A stretch of DNA of 64,000 nt from BOG-224 sp963783505 (GCA_963783505.1 CAWAOP010000057.1:1-64000); one strand, 5' to 3'. Positions 1 to 8,244 are shown, counted from the stretch's first letter. Notes: a model not told the origin generated them from the letters alone. Numbers and translations: made by a program.

Positions 1-315
1 GCCCAGGAGACTTATCCAGCGCCCGGAAAAGGAAAGTCCCGTTTCTTCAGAAGCCAGAAGAAGCTGGAATCCATGCTGGTTATCGAAGAGTTGTCCGAAG
101 CTCTCGCCGGCAGAGCGGTCATGTTCGCGGTGCGTCACAAACAATTTCTCAATCTGAAGCCCTCAGATGTGGTGGAAGCCGCGGGAGGGCCGCTGGCGGT
201 CATCGACTACTACGCGATTCTCGATGACGACAAGATTCGCCAATACTTCGAGCTCGGCTGCGAAGTCAAAGGCCTCGGACAGCGGGCATATAAACAGGCT
301 GAAGAAGCGGTATAA
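1..315 (+). CDS. C-terminal part of an unknown protein, cut by window edge
   Basis: The reading frame is open from base 1 to a TAA at 313-315, so the visible 104 residues are the C-terminal part of a longer protein; an internal ATG at 73 need not be the start. The tail is charged and mostly helical in character, with no signal peptide, membrane segment or motif I recognise. It sits in the AT-richer block at 1-4000. A perfect short hairpin follows about 40 bases downstream. Function unknown. That the frame is coding is only moderately sure. Confidence 0.5.
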   Translation, partial: AQETYPAPGKGKSRFFRSQKKLESMLVIEELSEALAGRAVMFAVRHKQFLNLKPSDVVEAAGGPLAVIDYYAILDDDKIRQYFELGCEVKGLGQRAYKQAEEAV

Positions 316-353
316 CGAGTGGAGCGAAGACTACTGGAGGGAAACTTCTTGAA

Positions 354-372
354 ACCCCGCGTTTCGCGGGGT
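354..372 (+). terminator. Hairpin downstream of the first gene, possible terminator
   Basis: ACCCCGCG (354-361) and CGCGGGGT (365-372) form a perfect 8-bp GC-rich stem with a TTT loop, 38 bases after the stop at 315. No T-run follows, so it does not meet the classic intrinsic terminator pattern; it may be a transcript-end stabiliser. Confidence 0.35.
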
Positions 373-430
373 CCAAACCTCAAGAATTCTCAATATTGAG
401 ACCCGACGCAGCAAGACATCATGCAATCCG

Positions 431-436
431 TATAAT
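431..436 (+). promoter_or_regulatory. Possible -10 box (TATAAT)
   Basis: A consensus TATAAT lies 12 bases ahead of the ATG at 448. No -35 box is found at normal spacing: the only TTGAGA, at 396-401, is 29 bases away. The call rests on the hexamer and its place between a hairpin and a start codon. Confidence 0.25.
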
Positions 437-447
437 GGGGGACCTCG

Positions 448-1103
448 ATGAGAATCCGATCTCTCAAATGGACGGTATTGGGGCTTTTCCTGGCCCTGTT
501 ATTCCTCGGCCAGTGCTTCGGCGCTGAATGGCGTGATCCTCCGTCTGGACAACCGGCTCAGATGTCGTCTAAGGGTCGATTGCGACCCCAAGATAAGTGA
601 TCCGTTCTTCAGGTCAAATGAGTGGGATCCCCACGGAACATTATCAAGCATCCGGACGGGACTTTCGAAGGAATTGCTCCAGCGACATAAGACCTACAAA
701 AGGAGCCTCCTCATTTGAAGCTCACAGCCAAGTGTTTTTCGACATCTTTGGGGCGAAGCACGAAGTCGAGTTCTGTAAAGCGAGACACATTGACGGGAAT
801 GGAGTGGATCTGTTGATCTATCATTCTAGCGCCGGCCATGATGACAGGCTATTAGTTCGGATCAGAAACGGAATGTTCACATGTCGGTCCTGGACCTATT
901 ACCGTGACGCCACACCTGGACGCTTGAGCTGGACGACAAAACGGCAGAAATTGACTCTGGACAAGAAGGTCTACAGAAAGGGCGATGCGATCAAAGGCAG
1001 GATTGATATTACTGTCTTGGACGAGCTGTTCAGGCCGAAATATCCCGACAGACCTCCCAGAATCATCACGGTCAACGGAGTCTTCAAAACGACTGTTGAG
1101 TAA
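448..1103 (+). pseudogene. Secreted hypothetical protein, apparently frameshifted
   Basis: The ATG at 448 opens a clean Sec signal peptide (MRIRSLK, a hydrophobic core, then FGAEW) but that frame stops at 598-600 after 50 residues. A second frame continues from a GTG at 597 for 168 residues, ending FKTTVE at 1103. Joined, they would give a secreted protein of about 218 residues whose last third (KVYRKGDAIKGRID...) looks like a beta-rich extracellular domain. I infer one gene broken by a single-base shift near 597. A second secreted gene starting at 597 is unlikely because that product would have no signal peptide. Function unknown. Confidence 0.45.
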
Positions 1104-1133
1104 GCGAGTGAGCTGACTAAACACGCCTTCCCG

Positions 1134-1310
1134 CGTTCCCCGGGCCGGCCCTTGGAACGAAATGAAAAATTCGATTGCCTTTTCCTGTAGGATGCTGTGA
1201 GCCTGTGAACCGCATCTGTTGTGGAATGCCTCGAACGATGCGGTTCGAGGAGGCGCCACATCCTACGAAAATCCACGACAGTTTTTTCGCCACTGACCAC
1301 TTGTCCATTC
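1134..1310. repeat. Palindromic interspersed repeat, copy 1 (~177 bp)
   Basis: This segment aligns over its length with 2658-2837. It starts with a small dyad around CGTTCCCC...TTGGAAC. The main palindrome is 1187-1266: outer arm GTAGGATG (1187-1194) against CATCCTAC (1259-1266) and inner arm GAACCGCATC (1207-1216) against GATGCGGTTC (1237-1246). The outer arm is degraded compared with copy 2. It has no coding capacity, so it is a REP- or MITE-like element. Confidence 0.7.
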
Positions 1311-1422
1311 CATTAGTTACGGCCGCAGTTCCTCTTCGCCGCATGAATGAAAATCCAGATCGAATTCGGAGTCTTCTCGAGGAAAGAAGGTCGCCCGGTT
1401 CCGAGCCGATTCTATAATGTAG

Positions 1423-2148
1423 CTACTGATCACCGGCGCAAGATATTGGACTCTTGCAAAGAAACTCCTTCCAAGACGAGAATAAAGATCCGTTCAGTTC
1501 ATCGGAAATCCACATCACCTTCTCATTTTCCATCAGAGCGCCGTATTCCTGTATGGCATATAGCTGTAACAATTTAATTTCTTTAAGATAATGGTCCTTC
1601 AACCCCATGAATTCTTCATGGGATACTTCCAATGTGAAATCTTGAGCCCTTAAATCCGGATTTTCTTTCAAATCATTGACTACGGACAGAATCAGCCTGT
1701 AATTGTCCCGTTCCTGTCCGCATTGACGAATATATCTTCTCGTTAATGAGGAGGACATGATGGTTTTAATGGGATTTCTCGCCGCGGCAAAAGCTTGTAT
1801 GAAAACCCATTTGTTTTCCGTCCGTTGGTACAAGGCCGCCTCATGAACGTACGGATCATAGGTGTTTGTCGCCCATGCGTGCCGTTCGGAATATTTCTTG
1901 ATCTCTTCAGGGTATCCGCCGAAATAGAACACAATGCCCTTTTCTTCGCAAAATTGGGCGGCGTGCTCGGATTGCCCTTCTCCGGCAAGAAAATAGGGCA
2001 AATCCTTCCGTTGGAAAAAATGGCAGGTTGTGTGCAAAGAATGCATTAAAAGGCCGGCATGCTTCTGACAAAATCCGATTCTTGTCCCTATCTCCTGGTA
2101 CTGGGTGGGGTTAAATAGGCAATTGTCGCATGTGTAAGGATTCTTCAT
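1423..2148 (-). CDS. Hypothetical protein with Cys-rich N-terminus
   Basis: A 241-residue protein. The first 45 residues contain CDNC, then CQKH and a further Cys (TTCHFF), spaced as in a small metal-binding ribbon or Fe-S site. The rest is soluble and mixed, without signal peptide or membrane helix. Its ATG at 2148 lies 3 bases after the stop of the gene at 2152-2571, so the two are probably co-transcribed. It sits in the AT-richer block, suggesting a different origin from the high-GC neighbours. I do not recognise the family. The upstream partner might be a toxin and this its immunity or accessory protein, but nothing in the sequence proves that. Confidence 0.6.
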   Translation of the reverse strand: MKNPYTCDNCLFNPTQYQEIGTRIGFCQKHAGLLMHSLHTTCHFFQRKDLPYFLAGEGQSEHAAQFCEEKGIVFYFGGYPEEIKKYSERHAWATNTYDPYVHEAALYQRTENKWVFIQAFAAARNPIKTIMSSSLTRRYIRQCGQERDNYRLILSVVNDLKENPDLRAQDFTLEVSHEEFMGLKDHYLKEIKLLQLYAIQEYGALMENEKVMWISDELNGSLFSSWKEFLCKSPISCAGDQ

Positions 2149-2151
2149 GAT

Positions 2152-2571
2152 TCAAACTTTGTGAAAGTATTTCTGCACGTTATTGAAACACCAGGTTATC
2201 CTGTCCTTCCTGGGGACGGTCTCCAAGTTGAACCGCCAATCAATTACCGCCTCTTTGGCGCGTAAAGCCAATTGGAGAGCCCGAGAAGCGGTCACCCGTT
2301 CGCCTCTGGAGGAAGAGGCTATGACGCTCTTCAGGCGATCAGATAATTCCGAGTGGGCAATGAAATTGTGATTGTCGCCCACTATGTGGTCTGACTCGGT
2401 CCTATAGAGTTCTCCGCTGAAATGCTTAATCGCCTGTTCATCCTCCGAAACGGAAGTATACTGCGTCTTCATGCCTCGGTGTTTTGTGATGTGCGATATT
2501 ATATCGACCTCAACATCCGGATTCGGCGCAGTAATCCCCTTAGGATCATCTTTTCGGTAGTGTGGGGCCAT
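2152..2571 (-). CDS. Hypothetical protein, possibly the 3' part of a longer broken gene
   Basis: The clear frame runs from ATG 2571 for 139 residues; it is hydrophilic and ends CFNNVQKYFHKV. The same frame continues upstream through an in-frame TGA at 2596-2598 into a further stretch (MIDRIGETGIL) that borders the palindromic repeat at 2658. So this may be the C-terminal domain of a larger protein whose 5' end was lost to a nonsense change and the repeat. A metal- or nucleic-acid-binding role is possible from the scattered His and Asp residues (HITKHRG, DNHNFIAH), but no catalytic motif is firm. It is followed after 3 bases by the Cys-rich gene. Confidence 0.5.
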   Translation of the reverse strand: MAPHYRKDDPKGITAPNPDVEVDIISHITKHRGMKTQYTSVSEDEQAIKHFSGELYRTESDHIVGDNHNFIAHSELSDRLKSVIASSSRGERVTASRALQLALRAKEAVIDWRFNLETVPRKDRITWCFNNVQKYFHKV

Positions 2572-2627
2572 CCAGGTCTCCAGCGTCTGATCCGTTCAGA
2601 GTATGCCGGTCTCCCCTATCCTGTCAA

Positions 2628-3329
2628 TCATTCCTGACGGATCTGAATCTTCGGCCTCGTTCCCAGGCCGGGCCTTGGAACAAGATGAAACGTTCGATTG
2701 CATTTTCCCGTAGGATGCTGTGAGTCCTCGAACCGCATCGTTCGTGGTCTTCTCGTAATTGATGCGGTTCGCTGACGCTCACAGCATCCTACGGGAGCCC
2801 ATGACGGCTTTTCCGAGGCCGACCCCTTTGTCCATTTCAGTTGTACGGATGGGGCGCCTCCTCGTTTACAAACACATTCCGGACAGAATGCATTCCAAAG
2901 TATTTCAAATTCGCCAGGTGGGTAAGCTATGGGATTAATAAAGGAAATTACGCCACTCTTTCTGAGTAATGCAATTGTTCTTGTTCCTGTCAGATAGACG
3001 GCTTCATCCGACCAGTCCGTCCGGCATCCCAGACAATAAACCTTGTTCAGATTATGCTTATCCACCAGTTCTTGGTAGGGATGCGTCTTAGGTATCAGCG
3101 AAGGAAGCATCTCATGGATCCAATTTATATGGTTTACCTTGCAGACTCGGTTAGGCAATCCTGTCGGATCGTTTAGTCTTATGTATTCAAGATCGGTCCC
3201 GCCAATCCTAAGATCACTTGGTATTTCGGTCCGCACCGGACCGGATGGGCCGGTTCACAATTCGAATTCCCAAGCGCAAGCCTGATTACAAACAACCAAT
3301 AACAATACGACAGTGAGGAGCCCTTTCAT
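2628..3329 (-). pseudogene. Decayed paralog of the secreted Cys protein at 3470-3958
   Basis: The ATG at 3329 begins a signal peptide almost identical to that of the neighbour (MKGLLTVVL..., then AWEF), then an in-frame TGA at 3255-3257 interrupts it. The same frame resumes and matches the neighbour to about 2864: shared blocks are CKVNHINWIHE, the CxxC pair (CLGC), TRTIALL, EFEI-W and CPECVC. After 2864 the frame reads into the palindromic repeat, so the original C-terminus is gone. It is a tandem duplicate killed by a nonsense change and probably by repeat insertion. Confidence 0.7.
2658..2837. repeat. Palindromic interspersed repeat, copy 2 (~180 bp)
   Basis: This is the better preserved copy of the element at 1134-1310. 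A leading dyad covers 2659-2681 (GTTCCCAGGCC / GGCCTTGGAAC). The main palindrome has perfect 15-base outer arms, GTAGGATGCTGTGAG (2710-2724) and its exact complement at 2778-2792, and perfect 10-base inner arms (2730-2739 and 2761-2770). It overlaps the 3' end of the decayed gene at 2628-3329. Confidence 0.75.
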
Positions 3330-3378
3330 TTTAGTATCCCTCCCTTCATTGCATAGGACTTTTGATCAAAGTTGCCGG
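3303..3378. repeat. 76-bp direct repeat, copy A (5' region of the decayed paralog)
   Basis: It matches 3932-4007 at 73 of 76 positions by eye. It covers the first codons, the leader and about 50 bases upstream of the signal peptide, and ends in GTTGCCGG. The upstream regions were therefore duplicated together with the genes. Confidence 0.8.
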
Positions 3379-3404
3379 GTTGTCGAATCCCGGCGGTTCT
3401 TTCC

Positions 3405-3433
3405 GCGTTCCCAGGCCAGCGCTTTGGAACGAG
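3405..3433. repeat. Partial third copy of the palindromic repeat (leading dyad only)
   Basis: CGTTCCCAGGCC followed by GCTTTGGAACGAG matches the first ~30 bases of the elements at 1134 and 2658, including the GTTCC / GGAAC dyad. The large palindrome is absent. It may be a solo dyad or a deletion remnant. Confidence 0.5.
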
Positions 3434-3469
3434 TACAAACCTGTCTGGTCTTCTCAAGGTGAAAATACT

Positions 3470-3958
3470 TTATTGGCTTTGTCGAGGTTTGGCTTTTCGT
3501 CCAGAGGGCATGTGATACACCAGCCACTTCTGGAACCGACAGACTGATATTGGGCACACTTCATCCCAGAATATTTCAAATTCATCAACTGGTTTGGGTG
3601 TATGATCGAAAAAAGAAATATCGCCATTCTGCGTAACTAGCGCAATCGCTTTTGTTTCTGTAGGAGAGGCCATTTCACCTGAGCAATCCGTCTGACATTT
3701 GATACAATAAATCTTCTTCGGATTATACTCGTCCACAAATTCTTTAGAGGGGCTTCCCTCATGTATCCAATTGATATTGTTTACCTTGCAGTCTCGGCTT
3801 GAAGAGCCGGTGGGAGCGTTTCGCTTTATATTTTCAAGAACATTGCGGTCAATACTAGGATCAGTTGCTATTTCAGTGCATCCTCCCATGGTGAATTCCC
3901 AAGCAAAGGCCGAATTCCAAGACACCAAGACCAATACGACAGTTAGGAGCCCTTTCAT
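3470..3958 (-). CDS. Small secreted cysteine-rich protein
   Basis: The 162-residue product starts MKGLLTVVLVLV and has a likely signal peptidase site after AFA, so the mature protein is about 143 residues and exported. It carries at least six Cys, including a CIKC pair and CPISVC near the end, which suggests disulfides or a bound metal. The broken gene at 2628-3329 is its tandem copy and keeps the same Cys pattern, so the pattern is conserved within this pair. Upstream, the 76-bp leader ends directly at the truncated RND gene. The family is unknown to me. Confidence 0.65.
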   Translation of the reverse strand: MKGLLTVVLVLVSWNSAFAWEFTMGGCTEIATDPSIDRNVLENIKRNAPTGSSSRDCKVNNINWIHEGSPSKEFVDEYNPKKIYCIKCQTDCSGEMASPTETKAIALVTQNGDISFFDHTPKPVDEFEIFWDEVCPISVCRFQKWLVYHMPSGRKAKPRQSQ

Positions 3959-4007
3959 TTTAGTATCCTTCCCTTCATTACATAGGACTTTTGATCAAAG
4001 TTGCCGG
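3932..4007. repeat. 76-bp direct repeat, copy B, ending at the RND gene breakpoint
   Basis: Near-identical to 3303-3378. Its last bases (TTGCCGG, 4001-4007) abut the point where the RND transporter reading frame loses homology. It contains the leader of the gene at 3470-3958. Confidence 0.8.
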
Positions 4008-4999
4008 ACCGAAGCCCGGATGGTGACGGTGCGGTCGGTGATGATCCGGACGTCGATTCCCTCCGGCAAGGAAGCCTTGATCTGCGGAAGGATGCTCTGG
4101 ACCGTATCGACCACGCTGATGATATTGGTGCCCGGCTGGCGCTGAATATTCAGCACGATGGCGGGGTCCTCGTTGACCCAGGCCGCGAGCTTGGTATTCT
4201 CGGCCCCGTTGGTGACCGTGGCCACGTCGCGGATGCGCACCGGCGCGCCGTTGCGGTAGGCGATGATGATCGGACCGTACTGCTCGCCAGAGGAGAGCTG
4301 ATCGTTGTCGTTAATGGTCCAGGCCTGTTCCGGTCCATCGAAATTGCCCTTAGCCTGGTTCACGTTGGCGCTGCTCAGCGCCGTCCGCAAGGCCTCCATG
4401 CTGAGCCCGTACGACGCCAAGGCGGTCGGATTCGCCTGCACGCGCACGGCCGGCCTCTGCCCTCCGCTGATGCTCACAAGGCCCACGCCCTTGAGCTGGG
4501 AGATCCTCTGGGCCATGCGCGATTCCACCAACTCTTCCACCTTGGGCATGGGCAGCGTTTTGGAAGTGATGGCCAGGGTCAGAATGGGCGCGTCCGCCGG
4601 GTTCGTCTTGCTGTATATGGGAGGAAACGGAAGATCCCTGGGAAGAAAAGTCGAGGCCGAATTGATGGCGGCCTGCACTTCCTGCTCGGCGATGTCGATG
4701 CTGAGATCGAGCGAAAACTGAAGCGTGACGATGGAACTGCTAAAAGAGCTGATCGACGTCATCTGCGTCAGCCCGGGCACCTGACCGAATTGCTTCTCCA
4801 GAGGCGCGGTGATCGAGGACGTCACCACCTCGGGGCTCGCTCCGGGGTAGAACGTCTGCACCTGAATTGTGGGATAGTCGACTTGCGGCAGCGCCGAAAC
4901 CGGCAATTGCCGGAACGCTGTAATACCGACCAGAACCACGCCCGCCATCATCAGCGATGTCGCGACCGGCCTCTCGATGAAGATCCGGGAGGGGCTCAC
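3995..4999 (-). pseudogene. Truncated RND efflux pump inner-membrane subunit (MdtB/AcrB family)
   Basis: The 334 residues begin as a typical RND pump (SRIFIERPVAT, first membrane helix, LPVSALPQVDYP, then the periplasmic porter domain) and stop at TDRTVTIRASV followed by RQL. Full-length members have about 1000-1050 residues and 12 membrane helices; here only helix 1 and the first periplasmic domain remain. The break falls where helix 2 should soon begin, at the edge of the 76-bp repeat (about 4005). The ATG at 4999 overlaps the TGA of the upstream fusion protein gene, so the pair was a translationally coupled MdtAB-type operon. The product cannot be a working pump. A rearrangement or a misassembled junction are the two explanations. 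Confidence 0.85.
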
Positions 5000-6537
5000 C
5001 TGCCGCCGCCTCCACCCGGTCCTTTACGGAACCCGCCCTGGCCTTTTCCGGAGTTGCCCTGACCTCTTTCAGCCCCGCCGCGGCCCTCGCGCGGAGGGAC
5101 GGGAATCCCGCGGGCCGGGCGCCCGCGTACGTTGTTTTCCTCGCCCGAAGCGGCGTCGCTTTCCGGCGCTCCGGCGCTCCGGCCTTCCGCCTGGGGCGGA
5201 TTTCCGCCTTTTCCGGAATCGCCGCCGCGTCCCGCGCGTCCTCCGCGCCCGCCGCGGCCTCCGCCAGGGCCGGTAGCCGGCGTGTTCTCCATTTCGCCTG
5301 GCTTTCGCACCCTGACCGAACCGCCTTCCACCAACCGGTCGGTGCCGTCGATGACAACCCGGTCGCCTTCCGAAAGGCCGTTCAGAATGTCCGTGGAAGT
5401 CGCGTTGTTGACCCCGGTCTGGACCGTTCTCAAGTGAACCTTGGACTGATCGTCCACTACGTAGACAAACGCTCCCTGCTGGCCGTTCTGGATCGCTACG
5501 TTGGGTACCACGAGCTGGTTCGTCAACGTGTCCACCAGCACGTTCATGTTGACGAACTGCTGCGGAAACAGCGCATTGTCCTTGTTCTCGAAAACCGCCT
5601 TCAGCTTCGACGTTCCGGTAGTGGCGTCGATCACGCTGTCTATAGTCATGACAGTCCCGGAAGCCAGTTTCTTCGTGTTGTCTCTGTTGTAAGCCTCCAC
5701 CGGTAGATGCTCGCCCGCTCGCAGCTTTTGCACGACCTGCGGAACGTTGTCCTCGGGGATCGTAAACACCACGGAAATGGGTTGAAGCTGCGAGATCGTG
5801 ACCATGCCGCCCACGTCGGCGGCGTGAACGATGTTGCCGGGGTCCACCAGGCGCAAACCCAGCATTCCCGTAATCGGCGCCGTGATCTTGCAGTAGGTCA
5901 AATTCAGGTTTTGATTGTCGATGTTCGCCTGATCCTGTTTGACAATAGCCTCGTATTGGGCAACATAAGCGACCTGCGTATCCAGTTGCTGGCTGGGGAT
6001 GGCGTCCGTCTTCACCAGTTGCTGGTATCGGGCCAGGTCCACCTTGGCGTTGGCCAGGATCGCCTGATCGCGCGCCAGCGTGGCTTCATACAATGAGCGT
6101 TGCACCTCGTAGGGCCGCGGATCGATCTCGATCAGCAACTGACCTTCCTGGACGAAATCGCCTTCGTTAAAATGCAGGCGCTGAAGCTGGCCGTCCACTC
6201 GCGACTTCACCGTCACGCTGTAGTACGGCACGACGTTGCCAAGACCGTTCAGGATCACCGGCATACTGGTGCGGGTGACCGTCGTCACGACAACCGGCAC
6301 AGCCCCCAGTCCGCCGCCTCGTCCACCTCGACCGCCGCCTCCGGCGCCCGGGGATTGCGCGGTTGAGACCGGATGCCCGGCGCGGTACACGGCGTAGGCC
6401 GCGACCGCGGCTATGATCAGCAGAAAAACGGCCCAGACCAATCCGCGCAGCCGCGACTTGCGCGGTCCAGGCGCCGGTCCATTGCCTGGAGAATTCGGGT
6501 CCGCCAGCGAATCAGGATTCCTTGGGGGAGTCAACAT
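4996..6537 (-). CDS. RND efflux membrane fusion protein (MdtA/HlyD family) with Gly-Arg-rich tail
   Basis: This 513-residue periplasmic adaptor would join an RND pump to an outer-membrane channel. There is one N-terminal membrane anchor (about residues 32-53), then a Gly-rich linker, a biotinyl-lipoyl-like segment (VKSRVDGQL near 110 and EGDFVQEGQLL), a helical hairpin, and beta-barrel and membrane-proximal domains ending near 410. The last ~100 residues are an unusual low-complexity tail of Gly, Arg, Pro and acidic blocks. It overlaps the truncated pump gene by ATGA (4996-4999). With that pump cut off, its partner is missing here; the TolC-like gene at 38565-40109 is distant. Confidence 0.9.
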   Translation of the reverse strand: MLTPPRNPDSLADPNSPGNGPAPGPRKSRLRGLVWAVFLLIIAAVAAYAVYRAGHPVSTAQSPGAGGGGRGGRGGGLGAVPVVVTTVTRTSMPVILNGLGNVVPYYSVTVKSRVDGQLQRLHFNEGDFVQEGQLLIEIDPRPYEVQRSLYEATLARDQAILANAKVDLARYQQLVKTDAIPSQQLDTQVAYVAQYEAIVKQDQANIDNQNLNLTYCKITAPITGMLGLRLVDPGNIVHAADVGGMVTISQLQPISVVFTIPEDNVPQVVQKLRAGEHLPVEAYNRDNTKKLASGTVMTIDSVIDATTGTSKLKAVFENKDNALFPQQFVNMNVLVDTLTNQLVVPNVAIQNGQQGAFVYVVDDQSKVHLRTVQTGVNNATSTDILNGLSEGDRVVIDGTDRLVEGGSVRVRKPGEMENTPATGPGGGRGGRGGRAGRGGDSGKGGNPPQAEGRSAGAPESDAASGEENNVRGRPARGIPVPPREGRGGAERGQGNSGKGQGGFRKGPGGGGGR

Positions 6538-6735
6538 TTACACGCCTCATGAGCAGCTTCCAGCTAATACTGCAATTTAACAGAACTTGCGGCCCCTGGC
6601 GCCTTGGGCGAAATACCGTCTATTCGGGCTCGTATTTGGCGCCTTGGCGGTATTGACGACCCCCTCTTGGGCGAACCCCAAGGACGGATTTCGCTCTGAA
6701 GGCGAGAGAGAGCCACGCCCCTGCGGAGACCTGCG

Positions 6736-7257
6736 TCAGCGCGCGTTTGCGTCCGCGGCTCCGCGGCAGGAATCGCTGTTGGCGAAAACATCCCGCTTCG
6801 GGCTTCTGGTAAGCCTCACCTGCTTGCCGTTGCCCCGCGTGACCCATGCGGCCGCCGATTTGACCGCCGTTCCAAAGCCCCCCTTAGCCGGAGGCTTTTC
6901 AGGCCGCGTCACCCAGATGTATTTCTCGTCGTAGCGTATCGGTACGGCCTGGCCCGGAGCCAGCCACGCGGCCCAGGCGGGATGAGCCGCGGTCAGGTAG
7001 TTTTTCGACTCATCCCTAAAATTGAAGACCGGCGTTTTCTGGTAGCCGATCAGAATCTTCTTGTCCGCTTCGAAACAGTAAAAGTACTTGCTCGCGCCAA
7101 AGAAGCAGTTCGCGCAGAGGAACTCGGCATGATCCAGAAGTTGCGCGCTTGCCTGCTGTGGGCCGGCCGCCGGCGCCGTTGGGGCCAGTGCAGCCAACCC
7201 GAACGCGATGCAAACCGTTGTCCGAAAGACCGAACGGATATCCGCCAACAAGTTCAT
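6736..7257 (-). CDS. Secreted hypothetical protein
   Basis: The 173-residue protein has an N-terminal signal sequence (helix to about residue 30, APTAPAAG). A CANC pair follows at about residues 48-51, then a basic, Pro- and Lys-rich C-terminal half. It starts 15 bases after the stop of the epimerase gene, so it may be the last gene of the heptose cluster. I recognise no family. The 200 bases between it and the fusion protein gene hold no convincing gene. Confidence 0.55.
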   Translation of the reverse strand: MNLLADIRSVFRTTVCIAFGLAALAPTAPAAGPQQASAQLLDHAEFLCANCFFGASKYFYCFEADKKILIGYQKTPVFNFRDESKNYLTAAHPAWAAWLAPGQAVPIRYDEKYIWVTRPEKPPAKGGFGTAVKSAAAWVTRGNGKQVRLTRSPKRDVFANSDSCRGAADANAR

Positions 7258-7272
7258 GTCACCGATATTAGC

Positions 7273-8244
7273 TCAGAGCCTTCCGGCGCGCACATCCGGC
7301 AGCATCGCCAGCATGGATTCGCGCAAGGCCTCTCGTGTGCGGAGCCGGCAGACCCACCCAAGGCCGCGAATCCGGTCTGTATTCAGCCGCACGATGGGAA
7401 CATCGCCTTTCCAGCCGCGATTGCCGCCGGCGTATTCGAACTCAACCTCAGCCGGGTCGAGGCCCGCGCATTCCACGGCCAGCCGGGCGATTTCGGTCAC
7501 CGTGATGTAATCGCCGGTGGCCACATTGAAAGCTGCGAACCGCCCGGCGGCGCTCCGCTCCGCCAGCAAAACGGCCTCCACCACGTCGCTAACGTGGATA
7601 TACGACTTACTCTGCGTGCCATCGCCCAGGATGCGGAGCTTCCGCGGATCCCTCAGCAACTGGCGTAAAAAATCGAAGCCGACGCCGTGCGTTTGCCGGG
7701 GGCCCACGACATTGCCAAAGCGGAACACGCGGCCGGTGAAATCGAACATGTGGCAGTAAGAGCCGATCAGGGCTTCGCCCGCCAGTTTGCTCGCGCCGTA
7801 GGTCGAAATGGGGACCAGGGGTCCGTGATCTTCGCCGCCCTCGAGTTCGCCCAAGTCGCCGTATATCCCGCTGCCGGAAGCGTACAGGATGGTCCCCGTC
7901 CCGGAGCGGCGCATGGCTTCCACCACATTGTTCGTGAGATAGGTCCCTTCGCGGAAATCGATATCGGGCTCGGTGACCGCGCGGGCGATATCCGGATTGG
8001 AGGCAAGGTGGATGACCACGTCGTGCCCGGCCATGGCGCCGGTGAGAGAATCGATGTCCTTGACGTCGCCGCGCACCACGCGAAACCGCGGATCGTCCGC
8101 GTGCTCGCGATAGTGCCATTCCCGGCCCGACGAGAAATTATCGTAGAGGGTCACCGCCGCGACGGCGCTATCCGCCAGCAGGCGGTCGGTGAAATGGCTG
8201 CCGATGAACCCGGCGCCACCCACGATGAAATAATGTCGATTCAT
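7273..8244 (-). CDS. NAD-dependent sugar epimerase/dehydratase (extended SDR)
   Basis: 323 residues with the Rossmann signature GGAGFIGSH at the N-terminus, the D at the end of beta-2 (LYDNFS), a Ser/Tyr/Lys catalytic set (ASGSGIYG, then YGASK) and the family's usual length. Proteins of this group act on nucleotide-bound sugars (4-epimerases, 4,6-dehydratases). In this cluster the likely substrate is GDP-heptose or a derived sugar, but that is inference. It follows the glycosyltransferase gene after 45 bases on the same strand. Confidence 0.85.
   Translation of the reverse strand: MNRHYFIVGGAGFIGSHFTDRLLADSAVAAVTLYDNFSSGREWHYREHADDPRFRVVRGDVKDIDSLTGAMAGHDVVIHLASNPDIARAVTEPDIDFREGTYLTNNVVEAMRRSGTGTILYASGSGIYGDLGELEGGEDHGPLVPISTYGASKLAGEALIGSYCHMFDFTGRVFRFGNVVGPRQTHGVGFDFLRQLLRDPRKLRILGDGTQSKSYIHVSDVVEAVLLAERSAAGRFAAFNVATGDYITVTEIARLAVECAGLDPAEVEFEYAGGNRGWKGDVPIVRLNTDRIRGLGWVCRLRTREALRESMLAMLPDVRAGRL

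Noticed and set aside
852..1300. Several minus-strand frames opposite the first secreted gene
   Set aside because: They read through the palindromic repeat and oppose a better supported coding frame.
2596..3257. Recoding of TGA as an amino acid (two in-frame TGA codons)
   Set aside because: Normal TGA stops are used throughout the window, no SECIS-like hairpin was seen, and both cases lie in decayed or doubtful genes.
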